DNA of 64,000 nucleotides from Terebella lapidaria. Its lineage: Eukaryota > Annelida > Polychaeta > Terebellida > Terebellidae. Under the pieces are notes generated by a model. The model did no database searches. It had not been told where the DNA came from and worked only from the letters and a program-made list of their open reading frames with translations. Made by a program: the position numbers and the translations under genes. Shown piece after piece: positions 48,201-61,300 of the stretch; positions within the stretch are counted from its first letter, which is position 1, and the number at the start of each line of letters is the position of its first letter. The DNA lies in NCBI GenBank assembly GCA_949152475.1, contig OX424563.1, forward strand, positions 40,372,120 to 40,436,119, read 5' to 3'.

Positions 48201-49360
48201 TATAATGGGGCATATCGTAAATTTTAAGTTAATTTATTCAGCGAGTATTTTCGGCTAACAGTTAGTCTAGGTACATAGTACATTGTGACATAATATGGGG
48301 CCGTTTCTGAGAGTTAATTTTTTGACCCCATGTTATAGCATAGGCGCTCATCGTATTTTATAATGGGGCATATCGTAAATTTTTAATTTATTCAGCGAGT
48401 ATTTTCGGCTAACAGTTAGTCTAGGTACATAGTACATTGTGACATAATATGGGGCCGTTTCTGAGAGTTAATTTTTTGACCCCATGTTATAGCATAGGCG
48501 CTCATCGTATTTTATAATGGGGCATATCGTAAATTTTAAGTTAATTTATTCAGCGAGTATTTTCGGCTAACAGTTAGTCTAGGTACATAGTACATTGTGA
48601 CATAATATGGGGCCGTTTCTGAGAGTTAATTTTTTGACCCCATGTTATAGCATAGGCGCTCATCGTATTTTATAATGGGGCATATCGTAAATTTTAAGTT
48701 AATTTATTCAGCGAGTATCTTCGGCTAACAGTTAGTCTAGGTACATAGTACATTGTGACATAATATGGGGCCGTTTCTGAGAGTTAATTTTTTGACCCCA
48801 TGTTATAGCATAGGCGCTCATCGTATTTTATAATGGGGCATATCGTAAATTTTAAGTTAATTTATTCAGCGAGTATTTTCGGCTAACAGTTAGTCTAGGT
48901 ACATAGTACATTGTGACATAATATGGGGCCGTTTCTGAGAGTTAATTTTTTGACCCCATGTTATAGCATAGGCGCTCATCGTATTTTATAATGGGGCATA
49001 TCGTAAATTTTAAGTTAATTTATTCAGCGAGTATCTTCGGCTAACAGTTAGTCTAGGTACATAGTACATTGTGACATAATATGGGGCCGTTTCTGAGAGT
49101 TAATTTTTTGACCCCATGTTATAGCATAGGCGCTCATCGTATTTTATAATGGGGCATATCGTAAATTTCAAGTTAATTTATTCAGCGAGTATTTTCGGCT
49201 AACAGTTAGTCTAGGTACATAGTACATTGTGACATAATATGGGGCCGTTTCTGAGAGTTAATTTTTTGACCCCATGTTATAGCATAGGCGCTCATCGTAT
49301 TTTATAATGGGGCATATCGTAAATTTTAAGTTAATTTATTCAGCGAGTATCTTTCGGCTA
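45259..49360. repeat. Indel-rich sector of the 158-bp array
   Basis: Nine of the roughly eleven small indels that I see in the whole array fall here. They are single-base gains near 45264, 45281, 45765, 45981, 46400, 47231, 47897 and 49351, and a 4-base loss near 48380. Three substitutions also fall here: GTATCTTCGG near 48719 and 49035, two units apart, and AAATTTCAAG near 49169. Several gains lengthen homopolymers, as raw long-read errors do, but others (GGTTACATAG, TAGCCATAGG, GCATAGTCG) do not. Confidence 0.75.
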
Positions 49361-52300
49361 ACAGTTAGTCTAGGTACATAGTACATTGTGACATAATATG
49401 GGGCCGTTTCTGAGAGTTAATTTTTTGACCCCATGTTATAGCATAGGCGCTCATCGTATTTTATAATGGGGCATATCGTAAATTTTAAGTTAATTTATTC
49501 AGCGAGTATTTTCGGCTAACAGTTAGTCTAGGTACATAGTACATTGTGACATAATATGGGGCCGTTTCTGAGAGTTAATTTTTTGACCCCATGTTATAGC
49601 ATAGGCGCTCATCGTATTTTATAATGGGGCATATCGTAAATTTTAAGTTAATTTATTCAGCGAGTATTTTCGGCTAACAGTTAGTCTAGGTACATAGTAC
49701 ATTGTGACATAATATGGGGCCGTTTCTGAGAGTTAATTTTTTGACCCCATGTTATAGCATAGGCGCTCATCGTATTTTATAATGGGGCATATCGTAAATT
49801 TTAAGTTAATTTATTCAGCGAGTATTTTCGGCTAACAGTTAGTCTAGGTACATAGTACATTGTGACATAATATGGGGCCGTTTCTGAGAGTTAATTTTTT
49901 GACCCCATGTTATAGCATAGGCGCTCATCGTATTTTATAATGGGGCATATCGTAAATTTTAAGTTAATTTATTCAGCGAGTATTTTCGGCTAACAGTTAG
50001 TCTAGGTACATAGTACATTGTGACATAATATGGGGCCGTTTCTGAGAGTTAATTTTTTGACCCCATGTTATAGCATAGGCGCTCATCGTATTTTATAATG
50101 GGGCATATCGTAAATTTTAAGTTAATTTATTCAGCGAGTATTTTCGGCTAACAGTTAGTCTAGGTACATAGTACATTGTGACATAATATGGGGCCGTTTC
50201 TGAGAGTTAATTTTTTGACCCCATGTTATAGCATAGGCGCTCATCGTATTTTATAATGGGGCATATCGTAAATTTTAAGTTAATTTATTCAGCGAGTATT
50301 TTCGGCTAACAGTTAGTCTAGGTACATAGTACATTGTGACATAATATGGGGCCGTTTCTGAGAGTTAATTTTTTGACCCCATGTTATAGCATAGGCGCTC
50401 ATCGTATTTTATAATGGGGCATATCGTAAATTTTAAGTTAATTTATTCAGCGAGTATTTTCGGCTAACAGTTAGTCTAGGTACATAGTACATTGTGACAT
50501 AATATGGGGCCGTTTCTGAGAGTTAATTTTTTGACCCCATGTTATAGCATAGGCGCTCATCGTATTTTATAATGGGGCATATCGTAAATTTTAAGTTAAT
50601 TTATTCAGCGAGTATTTTCGGCTAACAGTTAGTCTAGGTACATAGTACATTGTGACATAATATGGGGCCGTTTCTGAGAGTTAATTTTTTGACCCCATGT
50701 TATAGCATAGGCGCTCATCGTATTTTATAATGGGGCATATCGTAAATTTTAAGTTAATTTATTCAGCGAGTATTTTCGGCTAACAGTTAGTCTAGGTACA
50801 TAGTACATTGTGACATAATATGGGGCCGTTTCTGAGAGTTAATTTTTTGACCCCATGTTATAGCATAGGCGCTCATCGTATTTTATAATGGGGCATATCG
50901 TAAATTTTAAGTTAATTTATTCAGCGAGTATTTTCGGCTAACAGTTAGTCTAGGTACATAGTACATTGTGACATAATATGGGGCCGTTTCTGAGAGTTAA
51001 TTTTTTGACCCCATGTTATAGCATAGGCGCTCATCGTATTTTATAATGGGGCATATCGTAAATTTTAAGTTAATTTATTCAGCGAGTATTTTCGGCTAAC
51101 AGTTAGTCTAGGTACATAGTACATTGTGACATAATATGGGGCCGTTTCTGAGAGTTAATTTTTTGACCCCATGTTATAGCATAGGCGCTCATCGTATTTT
51201 ATAATGGGGCATATCGTAAATTTTAAGTTAATTTATTCAGCGAGTATTTTCGGCTAACAGTTAGTCTAGGTACATAGTACATTGTGACATAATATGGGGC
51301 CGTTTCTGAGAGTTAATTTTTTGACCCCATGTTATAGCATAGGCGCTCATCGTATTTTATAATGGGGCATATCGTAAATTTTAAGTTAATTTATTCAGCG
51401 AGTATTTTCGGCTAACAGTTAGTCTAGGTACATAGTACATTGTGACATAATATGGGGCCGTTTCTGAGAGTTAATTTTTTGACCCCATGTTATAGCATAG
51501 GCGCTCATCGTATTTTATAATGGGGCATATCGTAAATTTTAAGTTAATTTATTCAGCGAGTATTTTCGGCTAACAGTTAGTCTAGGTACATAGTACATTG
51601 TGACATAATATGGGGCCGTTTCTGAGAGTTAATTTTTTGACCCCATGTTATAGCATAGGCGCTCATCGTATTTTATAATGGGGCATATCGTAAATTTTAA
51701 GTTAATTTATTCAGCGAGTATTTTCGGCTAACAGTTAGTCTAGGTACATAGTACATTGTGACATAATATGGGGCCGTTTCTGAGAGTTAATTTTTTGACC
51801 CCATGTTATAGCATAGGCGCTCATCGTATTTTATAATGGGGCATATCGTAAATTTTAAGTTAATTTATTCAGCGAGTATTTTCGGCTAACAGTTAGTCTA
51901 GGTACATAGTACATTGTGACATAATATGGGGCCGTTTCTGAGAGTTAATTTTTTGACCCCATGTTATAGCATAGGCGCTCATCGTATTTTATAATGGGGC
52001 ATATCGTAAATTTTAAGTTAATTTATTCAGCGAGTATTTTCGGCTAACAGTTAGTCTAGGTACATAGTACATTGTGACATAATATGGGGCCGTTTCTGAG
52101 AGTTAATTTTTTGACCCCATGTTATAGCATAGGCGCTCATCGTATTTTATAATGGGGCATATCGTAAATTTTAAGTTAATTTATTCAGCGAGTATTTTCG
52201 GCTAACAGTTAGTCTAGGTACATAGTACATTGTGACATAATATGGGGCCGTTTCTGAGAGTTAATTTTTTGACCCCATGTTATAGCATAGGCGCTCATCG

Positions 52301-55300
52301 TATTTTATAATGGGGCATATCGTAAATTTTAAGTTAATTTATTCAGCGAGTATTTTCGGCTAACAGTTAGTCTAGGTACATAGTACATTGTGACATAATA
52401 TGGGGCCGTTTCTGAGAGTTAATTTTTTGACCCCATGTTATAGCATAGGCGCTCATCGTATTTTATAATGGGGCATATCGTAAATTTTAAGTTAATTTAT
52501 TCAGCGAGTATTTTCGGCTAACAGTTAGTCTAGGTACATAGTACATTGTGACATAATATGGGGCCGTTTCTGAGAGTTAATTTTTTGACCCCATGTTATA
52601 GCATAGGCGCTCATCGTATTTTATAATGGGGCATATCGTAAATTTTAAGTTAATTTATTCAGCGAGTATTTTCGGCTAACAGTTAGTCTAGGTACATAGT
52701 ACATTGTGACATAATATGGGGCCGTTTCTGAGAGTTAATTTTTTGACCCCATGTTATAGCATAGGCGCTCATCGTATTTTATAATGGGGCATATCGTAAA
52801 TTTTAAGTTAATTTATTCAGCGAGTATTTTCGGCTAACAGTTAGTCTAGGTACATAGTACATTGTGACATAATATGGGGCCGTTTCTGAGAGTTAATTTT
52901 TTGACCCCATGTTATAGCATAGGCGCTCATCGTATTTTATAATGGGGCATATCGTAAATTTTAAGTTAATTTATTCAGCGAGTATTTTCGGCTAACAGTT
53001 AGTCTAGGTACATAGTACATTGTGACATAATATGGGGCCGTTTCTGAGAGTTAATTTTTTGACCCCATGTTATAGCATAGGCGCTCATCGTATTTTATAA
53101 TGGGGCATATCGTAAATTTTAAGTTAATTTATTCAGCGAGTATTTTCGGCTAACAGTTAGTCTAGGTACATAGTACATTGTGACATAATATGGGGCCGTT
53201 TCTGAGAGTTAATTTTTTGACCCCATGTTATAGCATAGGCGCTCATCGTATTTTATAATGGGGCATATCGTAAATTTTAAGTTAATTTATTCAGCGAGTA
53301 TTTTCGGCTAACAGTTAGTCTAGGTACATAGTACATTGTGACATAATATGGGGCCGTTTCTGAGAGTTAATTTTTTGACCCCATGTTATAGCATAGGCGC
53401 TCATCGTATTTTATAATGGGGCATATCGTAAATTTTAAGTTAATTTATTCAGCGAGTATTTTCGGCTAACAGTTAGTCTAGGTACATAGTACATTGTGAC
53501 ATAATATGGGGCCGTTTCTGAGAGTTAATTTTTTGACCCCATGTTATAGCATAGGCGCTCATCGTATTTTATAATGGGGCATATCGTAAATTTTAAGTTA
53601 ATTTATTCAGCGAGTATTTTCGGCTAACAGTTAGTCTAGGTACATAGTACATTGTGACATAATATGGGGCCGTTTCTGAGAGTTAATTTTTTGACCCCAT
53701 GTTATAGCATAGGCGCTCATCGTATTTTATAATGGGGCATATCGTAAATTTTAAGTTAATTTATTCAGCGAGTATTTTCGGCTAACAGTTAGTCTAGGTA
53801 CATAGTACATTGTGACATAATATGGGGCCGTTTCTGAGAGTTAATTTTTTGACCCCATGTTATAGCATAGGCGCTCATCGTATTTTATAATGGGGCATAT
53901 CGTAAATTTTAAGTTAATTTATTCAGCGAGTATTTTCGGCTAACAGTTAGTCTAGGTACATAGTACATTGTGACATAATATGGGGCCGTTTCTGAGAGTT
54001 AATTTTTTGACCCCATGTTATAGCATAGGCGCTCATCGTATTTTATAATGGGGCATATCGTAAATTTTAAGTTAATTTATTCAGCGAGTATTTTCGGCTA
54101 ACAGTTAGTCTAGGTACATAGTACATTGTGACATAATATGGGGCCGTTTCTGAGAGTTAATTTTTTGACCCCATGTTATAGCATAGGCGCTCATCGTATT
54201 TTATAATGGGGCATATCGTAAATTTTAAGTTAATTTATTCAGCGAGTATTTTCGGCTAACAGTTAGTCTAGGTACATAGTACATTGTGACATAATATGGG
54301 GCCGTTTCTGAGAGTTAATTTTTTGACCCCATGTTATAGCATAGGCGCTCATCGTATTTTATAATGGGGCATATCGTAAATTTTAAGTTAATTTATTCAG
54401 CGAGTATTTTCGGCTAACAGTTAGTCTAGGTACATAGTACATTGTGACATAATATGGGGCCGCTTCTGAGAGTTAATTTTTTGACCCCATGTTATAGCAT
54501 AGGCGCTCATCGTATTTTATAATGGGGCATATCGTAAATTTTAAGTTAATTTATTCAGCGAGTATTTTCGGCTAACAGTTAGTCTAGGTACATAGTACAT
54601 TGTGACATAATATGGGGCCGTTTCTGAGAGTTAATTTTTTGACCCCATGTTATAGCATAGGCGCTCATCGTATTTTATAATGGGGCATATCGTAAATTTT
54701 AAGTTAATTTATTCAGCGAGTATTTTCGGCTAACAGTTAGTCTAGGTACATAGTACATTGTGACATAATATGGGGCCGTTTCTGAGAGTTAATTTTTTGA
54801 CCCCATGTTATAGCATAGGCGCTCATCGTATTTTATAATGGGGCATATCGTAAATTTTAAGTTAATTTATTCAGCGAGTATTTTCGGCTAACAGTTAGTC
54901 TAGGTACATAGTACATTGTGACATAATATGGGGCCGTTTCTGAGAGTTAATTTTTTGACCCCATGTTATAGCATAGGCGCTCATCGTATTTTATAATGGG
55001 GCATATCGTAAATTTTAAGTTAATTTATTCAGCGAGTATTTTCGGCTAACAGTTAGTCTAGGTACATAGTACATTGTGACATAATATGGGGCCGTTTCTG
55101 AGAGTTAATTTTTTGACCCCATGTTATAGCATAGGCGCTCATCGTATTTTATAATGGGGCATATCGTAAATTTTAAGTTAATTTATTCAGCGAGTATTTT
55201 CGGCTAACAGTTAGTCTAGGTACATAGTACATTGTGACATAATATGGGGCCGTTTCTGAGAGTTAATTTTTTGACCCCATGTTATAGCATAGGCGCTCAT

Positions 55301-58300
55301 CGTATTTTATAATGGGGCATATCGTAAATTTTAAGTTAATTTATTCAGCGAGTATTTTCGGCTAACAGTTAGTCTAGGTACATAGTACATTGTGACATAA
55401 TATGGGGCCGTTTCTGAGAGTTAATTTTTTGACCCCATGTTATAGCATAGGCGCTCATCGTATTTTATAATGGGGCATATCGTCAATTTTAAGTTAATTT
55501 ATTCAGCGAGTATTTTCGGCTAACAGTTAGTCTAGGTACATAGTACATTGTGACATAATATGGGGCCGTTTCTGAGAGTTAATTTTTTGACCCCATGTTA
55601 TAGCATAGGCGCTCATCGTATTTTATAATGGGGCATATCGTAAATTTTAAGTTAATTTATTCAGCGAGTATTTTCAGCTAACAGTTAGTCTAGGTACATA
55701 GTACATTGTGACATAATATGGGGCCGTTTCTGAGAGTTAATTTTTTGACCCCATGTTATAGCATAGGCGCTCATCGTATTTTATAATGGGGCATATCGTA
55801 AATTTTAAGTTAATTTATTCAGCGAGTATTTTCGGCTAACAGTTAGTCTAGGTACATAGTACATTGTGACATAATATGGGGCCGTTTCTGAGAGTTAATT
55901 TTTTGACCCCATGTTATAGCATAGGCGCTCATCGTATTTTATAATGGGGCATATCGTAAATTTTAAGTTAATTTATTCAGCGAGTATTTTCGGCTAACAG
56001 TTAGTCTAGGTACATAGTACATTGTGACATAATATGGGGCCGTTTCTGAGAGTTAATTTTTTGACCCCATGTTATAGCATAGGCGCTCATCGTATTTTAT
56101 AATGGGGCATATCGTAAATTTTAAGTTAATTTATTCAGCGAGTATTTTCGGCTAACAGTTAGTCTAGGTACATAGTACATTGTGACATAATATGGGGCCG
56201 TTTCTGAGAGTTAATTTTTTGACCCCATGTTATAGCATAGGCGCTCATCGTATTTTATAATGGGGCATATCGTAAATTTTAAGTTAATTTATTCAGCGAG
56301 TATTTTCGGCTAACAGTTAGTCTAGGTACATAGTACATTGTGACATAATATGGGGCCGTTTCTGAGAGTTAATTTTTTGACCCCATGTTATAGCATAGGC
56401 GCTCATCGTATTTTATAATGGGGCATATCGTAAATTTTAAGTTAATTTATTCAGCGAGTATTTTCAGGCTAACAGTTAGTCTAGGTACATAGTACATTGT
56501 GACATAATATGGGGCCGTTTCTGAGAGTTAATTTTTTGACCCCATGTTATAGCATAGGCGCTCATCGTATTTTATAATGGGGCATATCGTAAATTTTAAG
56601 TTAATTTATTCAGCGAGTATTTTCGGCTAACAGTTAGTCTAGGTACATAGTACATTGTGACATAATATGGGGCCGTTTCTGAGAGTTAATTTTTTGACCC
56701 CATGTTATAGCATAGGCGCTCATCGTATTTTATAATGGGGCATATCGTAAATTTTAAGTTAATTTATTCAGCGAGTATTTTCGGCTAACAGTTAGTCTAG
56801 GTACATAGTACATTGTGACATAATATGGGGCCGTTTCTGAGAGTTAATTTTTTGACCCCATGTTATAGCATAGGCGCTCATCGTATTTTATAATGGGGCA
56901 TATCGTAAATTTTAAGTTAATTTATTCAGCGAGTATTTTCGGCTAACAGTTAGTCTAGGTACATAGTACATTGTGACATAATATGGGGCCGTTTCTGAGA
57001 GTTAATTTTTTGACCCCATGTTATAGCATAGGCGCTCATCGTATTTTATAATGGGGCATATCGTAAATTTTAAGTTAATTTATTCAGCGAGTATTTTCGG
57101 CTAACAGTTAGTCTAGGTACATAGTACATTGTGACATAATATGGGGCCGTTTCTGAGAGTTAATTTTTTGACCCCATGTTATAGCATAGGCGCTCATCGT
57201 ATTTTATAATGGGGCATATCGTAAATTTTAAGTTAATTTATTCAGCGAGTATTTTCGGCTAACAGTTAGTCTAGGTACATAGTACATTGTGACATAATAT
57301 GGGGCCGTTTCTGAGAGTTAATTTTTTGACCCCATGTTATAGCATAGGCGCTCATCGTATTTTATAATGGGGCATATCGTAAATTTTAAGTTAATTTATT
57401 CAGCGAGTATTTTCGGCTAACAGTTAGTCTAGGTACATAGTACATTGTGACATAATATGGGGCCGTTTCTGAGAGTTAATTTTTTGACCCCATGTTATAG
57501 CATAGGCGCTCATCGTATTTTATAATGGGGCATATCGTAAATTTTAAGTTAATTTATTCAGCGAGTATTTTCGGCTAACAGTTAGTCTAGGTACATAGTA
57601 CATTGTGACATAATATGGGGCCGTTTCTGAGAGTTAATTTTTTGACCCCATGTTATAGCATAGGCGCTCATCGTATTTTATAATGGGGCATATCGTAAAT
57701 TTTAAGTTAATTTATTCAGCGAGTATTTTCGGCTAACAGTTAGTCTAGGTACATAGTACATTGTGACATAATATGGGGCCGTTTCTGAGAGTTAATTTTT
57801 TGACCCCATGTTATAGCATAGGCGCTCATCGTATTTTATAATGGGGCATATCGTAAATTTTAAGTTAATTTATTCAGCGAGTATTTTCGGCTAACAGTTA
57901 GTCTAGGTACATAGTACATTGTGACATAATATGGGGCCGTTTCTGAGAGTTAATTTTTTGACCCCATGTTATAGCATAGGCGCTCATCGTATTTTATAAT
58001 GGGGCATATCGTAAATTTTAAGTTAATTTATTCAGCGAGTATTTTCGGCTAACAGTTAGTCTAGGTACATAGTACATTGTGACATAATATGGGGCCGTTT
58101 CTGAGAGTTAATTTTTTGACCCCATGTTATAGCATAGGCGCTCATCGTATTTTATAATGGGGCATATCGTAAATTTTAAGTTAATTTATTCAGCGAGTAT
58201 TTTCGGCTAACAGTTAGTCTAGGTACATAGTACATTGTGACATAATATGGGGCCGTTTCTGAGAGTTAATTTTTTGACCCCATGTTATAGCATAGGCGCT

Positions 58301-61300
58301 CATCGTATTTTATAATGGGGCATATCGTAAATTTTAAGTTAATTTATTCAGCGAGTATTTTCGGCTAACAGTTAGTCTAGGTACATAGTACATTGTGACA
58401 TAATATGGGGCCGTTTCTGAGAGTTAATTTTTTGACCCCATGTTATAGCATAGGCGCTCATCGTATTTTATAATGGGGCATATCGTAAATTTTAAGTTAA
58501 TTTATTCAGCGAGTATTTTCGGCTAACAGTTAGTCTAGGTACATAGTACATTGTGACATAATATGGGGCCGTTTCTGAGAGTTAATTTTTTGACCCCATG
58601 TTATAGCATAGGCGCTCATCGTATTTTATAATGGGGCATATCGTAAATTTTAAGTTAATTTATTCAGCGAGTATTTTCGGCTAACAGTTAGTCTAGGTAC
58701 ATAGTACATTGTGACATAATATGGGGCCGTTTCTGAGAGTTAATTTTTTGACCCCATGTTATAGCATAGGCGCTCATCGTATTTTATAATGGGGCATATC
58801 GTAAATTTTAAGTTAATTTATTCAGCGAGTATTTTCGGCTAACAGTTAGTCTAGGTACATAGTACATTGTGACATAATATGGGGCCGTTTCTGAGAGTTA
58901 ATTTTTTGACCCCATGTTATAGCATAGGCGCTCATCGTATTTTATAATGGGGCATATCGTAAATTTTAAGTTAATTTATTCAGCGAGTATTTTCGGCTAA
59001 CAGTTAGTCTAGGTACATAGTACATTGTGACATAATATGGGGCCGTTTCTGAGAGTTAATTTTTTGACCCCATGTTATAGCATAGGCGCTCATCGTATTT
59101 TATAATGGGGCATATCGTAAATTTTAAGTTAATTTATTCAGCGAGTATTTTCGGCTAACAGTTAGTCTAGGTACATAGTACATTGTGACATAATATGGGG
59201 CCGTTTCTGAGAGTTAATTTTTTGACCCCATGTTATAGCATAGGCGCTCATCGTATTTTATAATGGGGCATATCGTAAATTTTAAGTTAATTTATTCAGC
59301 GAGTATTTTCGGCTAACAGTTAGTCTAGGTACATAGTACATTGTGACATAATATGGGGCCGTTTCTGAGAGTTAATTTTTTGACCCCATGTTATAGCATA
59401 GGCGCTCATCGTATTTTATAATGGGGCATATCGTAAATTTTAAGTTAATTTATTCAGCGAGTATTTTCGGCTAACAGTTAGTCTAGGTACATAGTACATT
59501 GTGACATAATATGGGGCCGTTTCTGAGAGTTAATTTTTTGACCCCATGTTATAGCATAGGCGCTCATCGTATTTTATAATGGGGCATATCGTAAATTTTA
59601 AGTTAATTTATTCAGCGAGTATTTTCGGCTAACAGTTAGTCTAGGTACATAGTACATTGTGACATAATATGGGGCCGTTTCTGAGAGTTAATTTTTTGAC
59701 CCCATGTTATAGCATAGGCGCTCATCGTATTTTATAATGGGGCATATCGTAAATTTTAAGTTAATTTATTCAGCGAGTATTTTCGGCTAACAGTTAGTCT
59801 AGGTACATAGTACATTGTGACATAATATGGGGCCGTTTCTGAGAGTTAATTTTTTGACCCCATGTTATAGCATAGGCGCTCATCGTATTTTATAATGGGG
59901 CATATCGTAAATTTTAAGTTAATTTATTCAGCGAGTATTTTCGGCTAACAGTTAGTCTAGGTACATAGTACATTGTGACATAATATGGGGCCGTTTCTGA
60001 GAGTTAATTTTTTGACCCCATGTTATAGCATAGGCGCTCATCGTATTTTATAATGGGGCATATCGTAAATTTTAAGTTAATTTATTCAGCGAGTATTTTC
60101 GGCTAACAGTTAGTCTAGGTACATAGTACATTGTGACATAATATGGGGCCGTTTCTGAGAGTTAATTTTTTGACCCCATGTTATAGCATAGGCGCTCATC
60201 GTATTTTATAATGGGGCATATCGTAAATTTTAAGTTAATTTATTCAGCGAGTATTTTCGGCTAACAGTTAGTCTAGGTACATAGTACATTGTGACATAAT
60301 ATGGGGCCGTTTCTGAGAGTTAATTTTTTGACCCCATGTTATAGCATAGGCGCTCATCGTATTTTATAATGGGGCATATCGTAAATTTTAAGTTAATTTA
60401 TTCAGCGAGTATTTTCGGCTAACAGTTAGTCTAGGTACATAGTACATTGTGACATAATATGGGGCCGTTTCTGAGAGTTAATTTTTTGACCCCATGTTAT
60501 AGCATAGGCGCTCATCGTATTTTATAATGGGGCATATCGTAAATTTTAAGTTAATTTATTCAGCGAGTATTTTCGGCTAACAGTTAGTCTAGGTACATAG
60601 TACATTGTGACATAATATGGGGCCGTTTCTGAGAGTTAATTTTTTGACCCCATGTTATAGCATAGGCGCTCATCGTATTTTATAATGGGGCATATCGTAA
60701 ATTTTAAGTTAATTTATTCAGCGAGTATTTTCGGCTAACAGTTAGTCTAGGTACATAGTACATTGTGACATAATATGGGGCCGTTTCTGAGAGTTAATTT
60801 TTTGACCCCATGTTATAGCATAGGCGCTCATCGTATTTTATAATGGGGCATATCGTAAATTTTAAGTTAATTTATTCAGCGAGTATTTTCGGCTAACAGT
60901 TAGTCTAGGTACATAGTACATTGTGACATAATATGGGGCCGTTTCTGAGAGTTAATTTTTTGACCCCATGTTATAGCATAGGCGCTCATCGTATTTTATA
61001 ATGGGGCATATCGTAAATTTTAAGTTAATTTATTCAGCGAGTATTTTCGGCTAACAGTTAGTCTAGGTACATAGTACATTGTGACATAATATGGGGCCGT
61101 TTCTGAGAGTTAATTTTTTGACCCCATGTTATAGCATAGGCGCTCATCGTATTTTATAATGGGGCATATCGTAAATTTTAAGTTAATTTATTCAGCGAGT
61201 ATTTTCGGCTAACAGTTAGTCTAGGTACATAGTACATTGTGACATAATATGGGGCCGTTTCTGAGAGTTAATTTTTTGACCCCATGTTATAGCATAGGCG

